Assembly: GCA_964490635.1 (NCBI GenBank)
Contig: CAZBCK010000023.1
Coordinates: 1 to 15,291 of the forward strand
Source of the DNA: JAYEHC01 sp964490635
GTDB taxonomy: Bacteria; Patescibacteriota; Minisyncoccia; JAHIHE01; JAGLIN01
DNA: 15,291 nt
Direction of reading: 5' to 3'
The notes under the pieces: generated by a model
The model's database searches: none
What the model was told of the DNA's origin: nothing
The model's input: only the letters and a program-made list of their open reading frames with translations
Shown here: positions 5,277-12,164 of the stretch, piece by piece
How positions within the stretch are numbered: position 1 is the stretch's first letter
How the letters are laid out: each line of letters begins with the position of its first letter
Translations under genes and position numbers: made by a program

Positions 5277-7283
5277 TTAATCACAAATAACATTCCATTC
5301 TCCACCAAGCGGATCTAAGTAGCCCCATCCTATTAAAACAAAATCAATTATGATCCAGGAAATAAAAACTATTATAAATCCGATAATAACATATTTGAGC
5401 GCTGTTTTCGCATGACTTTTTCTTTCAGAGTCTCCTGAAGAAGTTATAAATAAAAGCCCTGTTATTATTAACGCCAGCACGGCAATGCCCGCCACCAACA
5501 TTAACAGAAAATTCATTATGTTATTTACCATTAAGAGAAAAAAACACATATCGCATGGAAGTGTGTCGTCCCATGAAGTTCTTGAATCATCCCAAGCCCT
5601 GCCGCATGGCACAAGCCCACCAACCGTCATTGGAACTTCCTTACCATAGACCACCTCTAAATTACTAAGCGTATAATCCCCTGCTGTAATAGAAAAAATT
5701 TCAAGCGGAACCTCACAATCTCCCATTGCGTCTGGGGTACAACCTGCCAGCGATACGGTGATAGCCGCACAAGGCAATGAATTTGTACAAGTTAGGGTTC
5801 CGTCTGTACATACTTCAAACGTATTTGTACTGGAAAGGGGTGTGCCTATCGTTCCTGCGCCAATTTTTAAATTTTGCGGAATTGTCCGAAGTCCGGTCAT
5901 ATCAGAGTAGTTATAAAGAGTGCCGCCAATAGAAACAGATCCTATAGGAGAAACTACTGGAGGAATCACTGAAACAACCGCGGTACAAGTAGCCACATTA
6001 TCCGGTCTTAATTTTAGAACATGACCGTCGTACGGAACAACCCAAACATTATTATTAGAATCAACCGCTACGCCAACGGTATTGTGCCCCGTGTTATAAG
6101 GCGGACAATACTGTGATCCGTCTGGCTTAAATGAATAAACCGTTCCCGACCCTCCATTGTCACTTCCCACCCAGATATTTCCATTAAGATCAGACGCAAT
6201 TCCTCTTCCTCTTGTTGAAACTCCTCCGACAAGAGATTTAGGAAAACCACTCGCAATTGTCCCCGGAACCGTAGTGCCATATCCGTTAATTTTATAAACG
6301 CCATTTCCGCAACATGTCGCGAGCAAAATATCTCCATTGACATCCATCCCAATTCCATACGGTCCGCCATTACTAATAACAATTGATTTGACAACAGTTC
6401 CGGTATTCACATCTATAGCCTGCACTCTCCCCGCCCCCCTATTAGAAACCCAGACATAGCCAAATTGATCGGCAATTAAACCATAAGGACTGCCAGCAAC
6501 AGCGTTAACAGTCAGCAAAACCGCTCCCGTCACAGGATCCATTTTCACTACATTGCCGCTACTATAATTTCCAACCCAGATAAATCCGTTCACATCCCCC
6601 GTAACTCCCCTTGGACCAGCCCCGGTCGCGTAATTTCCGACAACTTTGTATTCTCTGCAATCTTCATTTCCCGTTCCGCAGGCTACATTATTTTTGCATG
6701 TTCCCGTTCCATCGCCGCATACGCCTCCACTGCAATCACCCGGACAAGAATAAATAGTTTCGTCCGTCCCGCACAAGCTGTCGCCGCATCCTCCTCCCGC
6801 AGGCTGATCACCTGTCAAAGGAGACAATTTTGTCACATTATTGCTATTTCTATTCGCCACCCAGACATCTCCGCCCGGGATCACAAATGTTCTGGAGGGA
6901 TTGGACCCTACCGTATATATGGCGACAACTCCTTCAAATCCATTTCTTGTGTCAATTTGATACAAAAGTCCGTTTGTTTTCGGCACCCAAATATACGGCG
7001 TGCCAATCTCCGATGCCGGGTCAGATAAATTCATGTCAACCTTCACACTATAAACAGTCGCGCCAGCGGGAAGAGAAATCGTAGGACAATCAGTGATCGT
7101 GCCACAAGTTGTTCCTCCGCCGGGAGGAAAAGAAATGTCAAAAGTTGAATTGCCATCCGAGAAAGTTGTCAGTGGCGGCTGGCATTGCACTATAACAGGA
7201 AATTGCGCGTCCATAATGCGCGGCGCTATAAAAAATAAACCGAGAATAATCATTAAAAGTCCCAGTGATTTTGTTTTTGTCAT
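5277..7283 (-). CDS. Secreted beta-propeller protein with C-terminal T4SS pilin-like membrane domain
   Basis: A 668-residue exported protein. Residues 1-26 are a signal peptide (KTK, a hydrophobic core, likely cleavage near MDA). Residues about 95-430 hold repeated propeller blades of the NHL / virginiamycin-B-lyase-like type, with recurring G.(I/V)W(V/I).N and DVNG motifs (PYIWVP, GDVWVAN, GFIWVGN, GYVWVSN, GNIWVGS, NNVWVVP). Residues 165-210 are a Cys-rich insert with CGDSLC...CPGDC spacing. Residues 435-565 resemble a Cys-containing beta domain. Residues 580-668 hold two membrane helices (about 583-614 and 629-652) separated by SSGDSERKSHAKTALKY, the hallmark of the patescibacterial T4SS pilin-like domain (VirB2/TrbC type). 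Pilin proteins of this type are usually short, so the large ectodomain is unusual. It is followed at 11 nt by a small membrane gene. Sugar or protein binding at the surface is inferred. Confidence 0.8.
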   Translation of the reverse strand: MTKTKSLGLLMIILGLFFIAPRIMDAQFPVIVQCQPPLTTFSDGNSTFDISFPPGGGTTCGTITDCPTISLPAGATVYSVKVDMNLSDPASEIGTPYIWVPKTNGLLYQIDTRNGFEGVVAIYTVGSNPSRTFVIPGGDVWVANRNSNNVTKLSPLTGDQPAGGGCGDSLCGTDETIYSCPGDCSGGVCGDGTGTCKNNVACGTGNEDCREYKVVGNYATGAGPRGVTGDVNGFIWVGNYSSGNVVKMDPVTGAVLLTVNAVAGSPYGLIADQFGYVWVSNRGAGRVQAIDVNTGTVVKSIVISNGGPYGIGMDVNGDILLATCCGNGVYKINGYGTTVPGTIASGFPKSLVGGVSTRGRGIASDLNGNIWVGSDNGGSGTVYSFKPDGSQYCPPYNTGHNTVGVAVDSNNNVWVVPYDGHVLKLRPDNVATCTAVVSVIPPVVSPIGSVSIGGTLYNYSDMTGLRTIPQNLKIGAGTIGTPLSSTNTFEVCTDGTLTCTNSLPCAAITVSLAGCTPDAMGDCEVPLEIFSITAGDYTLSNLEVVYGKEVPMTVGGLVPCGRAWDDSRTSWDDTLPCDMCFFLLMVNNIMNFLLMLVAGIAVLALIITGLLFITSSGDSERKSHAKTALKYVIIGFIIVFISWIIIDFVLIGWGYLDPLGGEWNVICD

Positions 7284-7332
7284 ATAGTTCTATTTTAATA
7301 TATAACTTGCGCAGATTCATAATTTATAATAT

Positions 7333-7938
7333 CTATTCAATTTCCCCAATTTTACTTACCCTCCATTCATTGCCAATTCTAGTCATAATTATCTCAATAT
7401 TTTTTTCAACACTGTTAATAATAAGATTGTCGGGATCTCCTTCATAATAATCTCCGTTTTCGTCAACCCAAACCATTGTATCTCTTTGAACGATCGCGCA
7501 GGAAAGATTATCAATCCTCAATTTTATATTCAACTTTGCTTCTGTATTTGTAAATAAAATAACTTCGGGATTCAACAATTCAGCTCTCGCAGTGAAATAT
7601 CTTCGCGGCTGTCCCTCTATTTCCTTTTTCATTTTTTCCACTTTGATTTCTTCTCTTTTTTTCATTTCATTCGTCATATGGCAATACTGCGATTCTATAT
7701 TTGAAAAATCCCCCCAGGCGTAAGAATAATAATTAATGGCAAAATTCCCCGCTATTATTTTTGCTTTTTCTTCTTCCGTTAGTTCTTGTTTTCCTCCTGA
7801 TTCTTCCAACTGCCAATTTTCCCGCGGCTTCGGCTCTGAAATTTCGCCATTTTTATTTTTTCTAAAAAAAACTAGTCCGACCAGCATAAACAGAAGAAAA
7901 GCAATTATTACAATTTCCAATAAATTTTTTTTAGTCAT
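7333..7938 (-). CDS. Membrane-anchored protein with possible NTF2-like extracytoplasmic domain
   Basis: A 201-residue protein with a single N-terminal membrane segment (residues 7-24, LEIVIIAFLLFMLVGLVF), a charged linker to about residue 50, then a soluble domain. That domain starts with helices (TEEEKAKIIAGNFAINYYSY), continues through EMKKREEIKVEKMKKEIE, and ends in beta strands (NIKLRID, AIVQRDTMVWVDENGDYYEG, IIMTRIGNEWRVSKI). Helices followed by a curved sheet ending in GNEWRVSKI suggest an NTF2/Tim44-like fold, as in VirB8-type proteins, but this is a fold guess. No catalytic motif is seen. It has its own strong promoter (7964-7992) and lies 49 nt before the propeller/pilin-like gene, so a shared surface role is plausible. 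Confidence 0.7.
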   Translation of the reverse strand: MTKKNLLEIVIIAFLLFMLVGLVFFRKNKNGEISEPKPRENWQLEESGGKQELTEEEKAKIIAGNFAINYYSYAWGDFSNIESQYCHMTNEMKKREEIKVEKMKKEIEGQPRRYFTARAELLNPEVILFTNTEAKLNIKLRIDNLSCAIVQRDTMVWVDENGDYYEGDPDNLIINSVEKNIEIIMTRIGNEWRVSKIGEIE

Positions 7939-7963
7939 TTTGAAAATTAAAAACTCTAGTTAA

Positions 7964-7992
7964 ATTATACCGCATTTTCAAAACTAAATCAA
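7964..7992 (-). promoter_or_regulatory. Promoter before the NTF2-like gene
   Basis: On minus, TTGATT (7992-7987), an exact 17-nt spacer and a perfect TATAAT (7969-7964) predict a start near 7957, about 19 nt before the ATG at 7938. It falls in the short gap after the stop of the upstream membrane gene, so the downstream genes can be expressed separately. Confidence 0.65.
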
Positions 7993-8005
7993 AGGGAGAA
8001 GCGTA

Positions 8006-9676
8006 TTAATACTGCAATTTATAAATACAAATTCCGCTTTTCCTTTTTATTTCAAAATCACAACTATGATCATCAAGATTTTCCAGCCGCGCAGTTAATT
8101 CAAAACCTTCCCCGTCAACCGACTTATAACTATAGTAATATTCAGGATCTTTCGGATCAATCGGAATACTTTTATCGTTAACAACAGATTGAATTTTGCC
8201 GGCTACGGAGCTGCCTTTGCTAAGAGAAATAGCTGTTCGGCTTATCGGATAAATTCCATTTTCCGTTTTATAACGCTTTAACATTTTGGAAATAGAATAC
8301 AAATCTGATACTCGCTGCTTGTCTCTGCTTTTTATATCATTTTTAGGAATTTCCTTTTCATCGTCTTCTTCGTGTGTATCAAATTCATCAAATCTATCGA
8401 AACTATTATAAATATTCGAAATATCATCTTCCAAAGAAAAACATTGTCTGCCTTTTTCTTTAAACTGAGCGCAGATTTCGTAATCCTCGCCACTGTCAAG
8501 CTGATGATATTCATACGACTCTTTTGTTTCAGGATCTGTAAGCCCCACATTCAACTCGCTTAATGATTCCGGATACTCTTCATTATCATCATAATATATT
8601 GATAGCTCTGTTTTAATTTGCGTTAAAGCCGAATAACGTGCGGCGTCTGTAGCTTTATCTTTGGCACTATTTAGACCTGCAAGTCCGATTGAAATGAATA
8701 TTAATGGTATAGTTATGGCACCTAACACGCCAACGGCAATAAATAACTTTTTCGTTTTTGCAAACGGTTGAAATTCAAAACCTCCCTTAATCTTCCTTAA
8801 ATTATCATAAATTAAAAACATATAAACCATTATTAAGGGAGTGAGAGCTATGGAAACCAAATTTCCTAAAATTGGTATTAGCATCAAGATAATAGATGCC
8901 GCAATCATAACTCCGAACAAAACTATATACATAAACAAAAATCGCCAAAGCACCGACCACCAATACCCTCTCACATATTCTCTGCTTTTTAAAATTGCGT
9001 CCATTCCTTTCAAATTCTCCGTGACAACAATAAAGATTGCAAAACTAAACCAAACCGTGAAAATAAATCCGGGAACGGCAAAGAAAATAAACCCGCCCAT
9101 TGTTATAAATCCTACCAATACCGAAACCCAGAAAAAAGATTTTATTTTACTCTTACTTTTTTGATACGATTCTTTTATTCCAATATCTCCGTTATTTTTA
9201 ATCGCGTAAATCAGTGCAACTTGGCTCCAAATTTGGGCAATTATTATTACTGAAAAAAATAAAATAAATAAAATAAGAAAAGTAATGAAGCTAATTGGAG
9301 AATCTCCAAGCCCACCGCCAAAAGACGCATTTTCAAAAGTATTTATTAGCCCCAACGACCAAAGCATTATTCCCAGAATAATAACAGCTGGAATTATAAG
9401 TAATATTGGCGCAACCGTTATTCCCAGAAGGGTTTTCCATCTCGCTTTATACATTTTCCACGCTTCCGATAATAATTCCGTCGGTTTCTTTAAAAACACG
9501 GCTGGCTGATTAGAGTTTGGCGTTGATGTAGGAGAAACAGGAAAAGGTGCAGAATTATTTTTCGCGCCGCTGTTCATACCATCAACATTATTCGCCTGCC
9601 TAGAGTCCATATTATCTCTTAATTTCCCTTCCGACTTTATTTTCTCAAAGTCCATTTTCTTTGGATCAATTTCCAT
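8006..9676 (-). CDS. Multipass membrane protein fused to two pseudopilin-like domains
   Basis: A 556-residue protein. Residues 1-60 are polar and rich in Asn/Ser/Pro, so probably cytoplasmic and disordered. Residues 65-295 form a membrane domain with hydrophobic blocks at about 84-110, 128-158, 181-218 and 243-292, plus a YCXG-free SREYVRGYWWSVLWR stretch resembling DUF975/glycerophosphoryl-diesterase-type membrane domains. Residues 311-335 are a pilin-like hydrophobic helix running into GLNSAKDKATDAARYSALTQ and YYDDNEEYPESLSEL. This is the N-terminal pattern of GspG-like pseudopilin heads (A.DA.R...L.QI...L..YY.DN..YP). A second such unit lies at about 449-480 (SRDKQRVSDLYSISKMLKRY then ENGIYP), with a Cys pair near residues 539-550. 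No prepilin peptidase site is at the N-terminus, so it is not a normal pilin. The ATG at 9676 is 17 nt after the Cys-rich gene. The role is unknown. Confidence 0.78.
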   Translation of the reverse strand: MEIDPKKMDFEKIKSEGKLRDNMDSRQANNVDGMNSGAKNNSAPFPVSPTSTPNSNQPAVFLKKPTELLSEAWKMYKARWKTLLGITVAPILLIIPAVIILGIMLWSLGLINTFENASFGGGLGDSPISFITFLILFILFFSVIIIAQIWSQVALIYAIKNNGDIGIKESYQKSKSKIKSFFWVSVLVGFITMGGFIFFAVPGFIFTVWFSFAIFIVVTENLKGMDAILKSREYVRGYWWSVLWRFLFMYIVLFGVMIAASIILMLIPILGNLVSIALTPLIMVYMFLIYDNLRKIKGGFEFQPFAKTKKLFIAVGVLGAITIPLIFISIGLAGLNSAKDKATDAARYSALTQIKTELSIYYDDNEEYPESLSELNVGLTDPETKESYEYHQLDSGEDYEICAQFKEKGRQCFSLEDDISNIYNSFDRFDEFDTHEEDDEKEIPKNDIKSRDKQRVSDLYSISKMLKRYKTENGIYPISRTAISLSKGSSVAGKIQSVVNDKSIPIDPKDPEYYYSYKSVDGEGFELTARLENLDDHSCDFEIKRKSGICIYKLQY

Positions 9677-9693
9677 ATTTTTGTTTTAGTTGA

Positions 9694-9936
9694 TTATTTT
9701 ATATTTTTGAAATATTTTTTAGTTTTCCTAATTTCATCTTCATCCTCAATCAGTTCGCCCTTATAAAGTTTCCACAGAAGTAACGGCACCCCGCAATCTT
9801 TGCACTTTCCCCATTTGCATCCGCCATTATTTTCTTTAGACAATTTTTTACACATCGCGATTTCCCTTTCAAAAACTTCTTTTTTGATCATAAATTTTTT
9901 CAGTCCCATTTTGCGGGATAATTTTTTGTTTGGCAT
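9694..9936 (-). CDS. Small Cys-rich, probably zinc-binding protein
   Basis: An 80-residue basic protein with four Cys in C-x11-C-x4-C-x2-C spacing (MCKKLSKENNGGCKWGKCKDCG, residues 28-49), which fits a single zinc site. An amphipathic stretch LLLWKLYKGELIEDEDEI and a Lys-rich tail follow. I recall similar small proteins in Parcubacteria genomes but know no function for them. The N-terminus is Lys-rich (KKLSRKMGLKKFMIKKE), so nucleic-acid contact is possible. The ATG at 9936 lacks a Shine-Dalgarno sequence. The gene ends 17 nt before the fused membrane gene and probably heads that transcript. Confidence 0.65.
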   Translation of the reverse strand: MPNKKLSRKMGLKKFMIKKEVFEREIAMCKKLSKENNGGCKWGKCKDCGVPLLLWKLYKGELIEDEDEIRKTKKYFKNIK

Positions 9937-9964
9937 AGAATTTAGAATTGATTATTTGATATTT

Positions 9965-10079
9965 TTCTACGCCGTCTTGACGGCGGTTGGGTGGAGCGTG
10001 GAAAACATGTCTTTTCGTAATCGATCATTTTGCCCTATTTTAAATCGCTTTGCCCAACCCCTGTCAAGACAGGGTAGAA
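9965..10079. repeat. 115-bp element with 27-bp inverted arms, each arm itself a hairpin
   Basis: Arms 9965-9991 and 10053-10079 are inverted repeats matching at 23 of 27 positions (outer TTCTAC/GTAGAA, inner GTTGGG/CCCAAC). Each arm also contains its own 7-bp palindrome around TT/AA: CGCCGTC-TT-GACGGCG on the left, and CCCTGTC-TT-GACAGGG when the right arm is read on minus. The four differences between arms fall as two complementary pairs, so both palindromes stay intact. The 61-nt centre has no open frame. It resembles a paired REP or MITE-like element; no clear target-site duplication is seen. Confidence 0.75.
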
Positions 10080-10085
10080 GCAATA

Positions 10086-10118
10086 TCCTAATATCTAATA
10101 TCCAATATCCCAATATTA
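10086..10118. repeat. AATATC-type low-complexity repeat
   Basis: CCTAATATCTAATATCC continues as AATATCCCAATATTA. A shorter relative (CCTAATATCCAATATC) lies immediately downstream of the intact ppsA at 13082-13096. In both places it directly follows ppsA 3'-end sequence. Confidence 0.55.
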
Positions 10119-10190
10119 TCGTTTCTTCCCCAACCAAACCATCGTCTTCAAAACCGTATCGGGCGTAAGGAAGATGCTGCCAATTCTTTC
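10116..10190 (-). pseudogene. ppsA: Decayed copy of the ppsA 3' end
   Basis: On minus, 24 codons plus a TAA read ERIGSIFLTPDTVLKTMVWL then GKKR. The intact ppsA in this window ends EGIDSISLTPDTVLKTMIYL then GKKK, the same length with no gaps. A 21-base exact match (10140-10160) lies in the middle, while many third positions differ. The copy therefore looks old or came from a diverged paralogue. Upstream the homology stops at an in-frame TAA (10193-10191), directly after the stop of the truncated DUF4143 gene. PEP synthase activity needs the whole protein, so this fragment is non-functional. Confidence 0.85.
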
Positions 10191-10194
10191 TTAA

Positions 10195-10713
10195 CTATTT
10201 TAGTATCACACCAATGCTATTACGCAGATACTCCCAGCCGAAAACATTCCCTTCGCTTCTTTGCTGTTTTAGATTGCCGCCATAAATAACATAAGAATCT
10301 TTTCCGCTACCTTGCGATAGATTATTGTAATATTTTAATCCCTTGAAATAATTATCGGTAATTGTTTGTCTTGACTTTATTTCAATGGGTATTATTTTAT
10401 TGGGCGCTTCAATCAAAAGATCAATTTCATTTCCCGCTTTATTTCTCCAAAAATAAACATTCGGCGCTTCTCCTTGATTATATTTATATTTAATAAATTC
10501 CGAAATTACAAAAGACTCAAAAATGCCTCCTTTTAAATAATGATTTTTAATTTGTTTTTTGTCCGTTAAGCCAAGCAAAGAACACAAGAGACCGGAATCA
10601 TAAAAATAAATTTTTGGCATTTTAGTAACCCGTTTATTGTAGTTTTTGTGATGCGGACACAATAAATAAATAATAAAACTTGCTTCTAAAATTGTCCGTT
10701 TTTATTTTTATCA
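10195..10713 (-). pseudogene. 5'-truncated ATPase of the AAA/DUF4143 family
   Basis: The longest start-bearing frame (TTG at 10662) encodes 155 residues, covering only the C-terminal DUF4143 part: KMPKIYFYDSGLLCSLLGL, IFESFVISEFIK, VYFWRNKAGNEIDLLIE and IPIEIKSRQ. These include the E-x-D...E-x-K pattern of a PD-(D/E)XK-like fold. Family similarity continues upstream of that TTG as RTILEASFIIYLLCPHHKN, up to a TAA at about 10716-10714. The TTG is therefore not a real start and the AAA ATPase half has been lost. It lies downstream of an intact family member that is too different to be a recent copy. It is probably a relic, though a short protein from an internal start (MPKIYF) cannot be excluded. 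Confidence 0.75.
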
Positions 10714-10746
10714 CAAAATCTTATAAACAATACCAATCTTATTATT

Positions 10747-11877
10747 TTATCCTACAAAATCCCAATAATTTTCTCTATTGATTGTCTCAAATTCCGAATC
10801 GCCGTAGGTATTTAAAAATTCTTGGGGAATTTTTTTCTTATCAGCGTTCCATTTAAATTCAAAGGCGAATAACTTGCCGTCTCTCTCTTCAATATAATCA
10901 ACTTCTTTCTGCGTATATGTCCGCCAGAAATAGTAATTGGCAAAAACACGGTTATTGCTGTTGCGCTTTATTCTTTCCATAATACAAAAGTTTTCCCAAA
11001 GAGCGCCGCGATCATTCCTGATTTCCAGTTGATTAAAATTTTGAATCAAGCTGTTTCTAATCCCCAAATCGTAAAAATAAATTTTTACCGATTTGGAAAT
11101 TTCTTTGTGCAAATTACGGCTAAAAGATCTCAAACTGAAAATAACAAACGATTGCTCTAGAAGATTAAGATATTTTTGAACTGTTAATCTGCTAATACCT
11201 AATTGTCCGGCTATTTCAGAATAAGAAACTTCATTCCCTAATTGCAACGCTAGCAATTGAAGTAAATTGACAATAACGCTCGATTTTTTCACTCCCTCAA
11301 AAGAAAGGATATCTTTATATAAATAGTTGGAAGATATTTCATCCAACCTGCTTCGCGCGTCGTCTTCGGACAAAAAGAAAACTTCCGGATAAAAACCAAA
11401 ACGCAGAATATTTTCCAATTTTGCTTCTATTTCAAAACGGCTATTCCATTGTTTGGCTTCTGAGATGGAAAACGGGTAAAGAATAAAAGTGTTAGTTCTG
11501 CCGGTAAGTGGCTCATTTATTTTATTCGCCAAATCAAAAGAAGATGATCCTGTGGCGATAATTTGAATATCCGGATATGTGTCAATTAAAATTTTGAGGA
11601 TTAAGCCGATATTAGCAATTTTTTGCGCTTCGTCTAAAATTATTAATTTATTTTCGCCAAGATAGCTTTTTAGCTTTTCCGCCTCGGGCGTAGATAGCCC
11701 CCGCTGAACAGATAACAATTCACAGTTTAAATAAAGCTTTTTATCACTATATTTGTCAAAAATTCGCTTAACAAATGTGGTTTTACCGACCTGTCTCGCG
11801 CCATAAATAATAATGACTTTATTTTTAAAAAGCCGTTTTTCTATCTGAGATTGAATTAAACGAGGTAAAAATGACAT
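10747..11877 (-). CDS. AAA+ ATPase with DUF4143 C-terminal domain
   Basis: A 376-residue cytoplasmic protein of normal length for this family. Walker A is GARQVGKTT (26-34), Walker B LIILDEAQ (78-85), sensor-1 ATGSSSF (108-114), and the Arg-finger region GR at 126-127. A winged-helix-like segment SYSEIAGQLGISRLTVQKYL lies at 218-237. The DUF4143 domain starts near KIYFYDLGIRN (265-275) and carries E325-x-D327 and E340-F-K342, a PD-(D/E)XK-like pattern. The family is widespread and often mobile, and its biological role is unsettled. The ATG at 11877 has a strong promoter 40-70 nt upstream (11920-11948) and a palindrome over the -10 box. A truncated paralogue follows. Confidence 0.92.
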   Translation of the reverse strand: MSFLPRLIQSQIEKRLFKNKVIIIYGARQVGKTTFVKRIFDKYSDKKLYLNCELLSVQRGLSTPEAEKLKSYLGENKLIILDEAQKIANIGLILKILIDTYPDIQIIATGSSSFDLANKINEPLTGRTNTFILYPFSISEAKQWNSRFEIEAKLENILRFGFYPEVFFLSEDDARSRLDEISSNYLYKDILSFEGVKKSSVIVNLLQLLALQLGNEVSYSEIAGQLGISRLTVQKYLNLLEQSFVIFSLRSFSRNLHKEISKSVKIYFYDLGIRNSLIQNFNQLEIRNDRGALWENFCIMERIKRNSNNRVFANYYFWRTYTQKEVDYIEERDGKLFAFEFKWNADKKKIPQEFLNTYGDSEFETINRENYWDFVG

Positions 11878-11900
11878 CTTAATAACATATTTAATGAAAA

Positions 11901-11930
11901 TACCGTAATCACACTTACAATATTACAGTA
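11901..11930 (-). promoter_or_regulatory. Candidate operator overlapping the ATPase promoter
   Basis: An inverted repeat TACCGTAAT (11901-11909) / ATTACAGTA (11922-11930) matches at 8 of 9 positions around a 12-nt spacer. It covers the -10 box (11920-11925) and the predicted start (about 11913). A dimeric repressor bound here would block transcription. The ATPase's own winged-helix segment makes autoregulation possible but unproven. Confidence 0.4.
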
Positions 11931-11948
11931 AATTTTGATATTTGTCAA
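11920..11948 (-). promoter_or_regulatory. Near-consensus promoter of the AAA/DUF4143 ATPase
   Basis: On minus, a perfect TTGACA (11948-11943), a 17-nt spacer and TAATAT (11925-11920) give a predicted start near 11913 and a leader of about 36 nt before the ATG at 11877. It is the best promoter match in the window. Confidence 0.7.
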
Positions 11949-11998
11949 TCTTAGCACTAAAATATTAAATTATGTGTAATTTTTTCATTATTTTAATT

Positions 11999-12047
11999 GT
12001 CTCATTTCTAATACTCTGATTGTATCATTTTGAGACGATTGATACAA
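11999..12047. repeat. Two overlapping, mutually exclusive inverted repeats
   Basis: GTCTCA (11999-12004) pairs with TGAGAC (12031-12036), and TTGTATCA (12020-12027) pairs with TGATACAA (12040-12047). The arms interleave, so only one hairpin can form at a time. The site lies between the stop of the unknown gene (12165) and the ATPase promoter. Apart from this, 11949-12164 contains no gene. Confidence 0.45.
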
Positions 12048-12164
12048 CGAATAAAACATTGAGGGAACAAATTTGCAACTCATTTCTTTTATTTTGAAGT
12101 CTTAATGATTTTTATTTGCTTGGGAAACATTGAGAGTTATTTATAAAATAGTTCCTGCGGAAGT

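Noticed and set aside
6068..6394. Minus-strand open frame of 108 residues inside the propeller gene
   Set aside because: It is a different frame within a clearly coding region with repeated blade motifs; its Glu/Leu/Arg-rich reading is a shadow.
10195..10662. A complete small gene starting at TTG 10662
   Set aside because: Family similarity continues upstream of the TTG to a stop, and the ATPase half is absent, so it is better described as a truncated gene.
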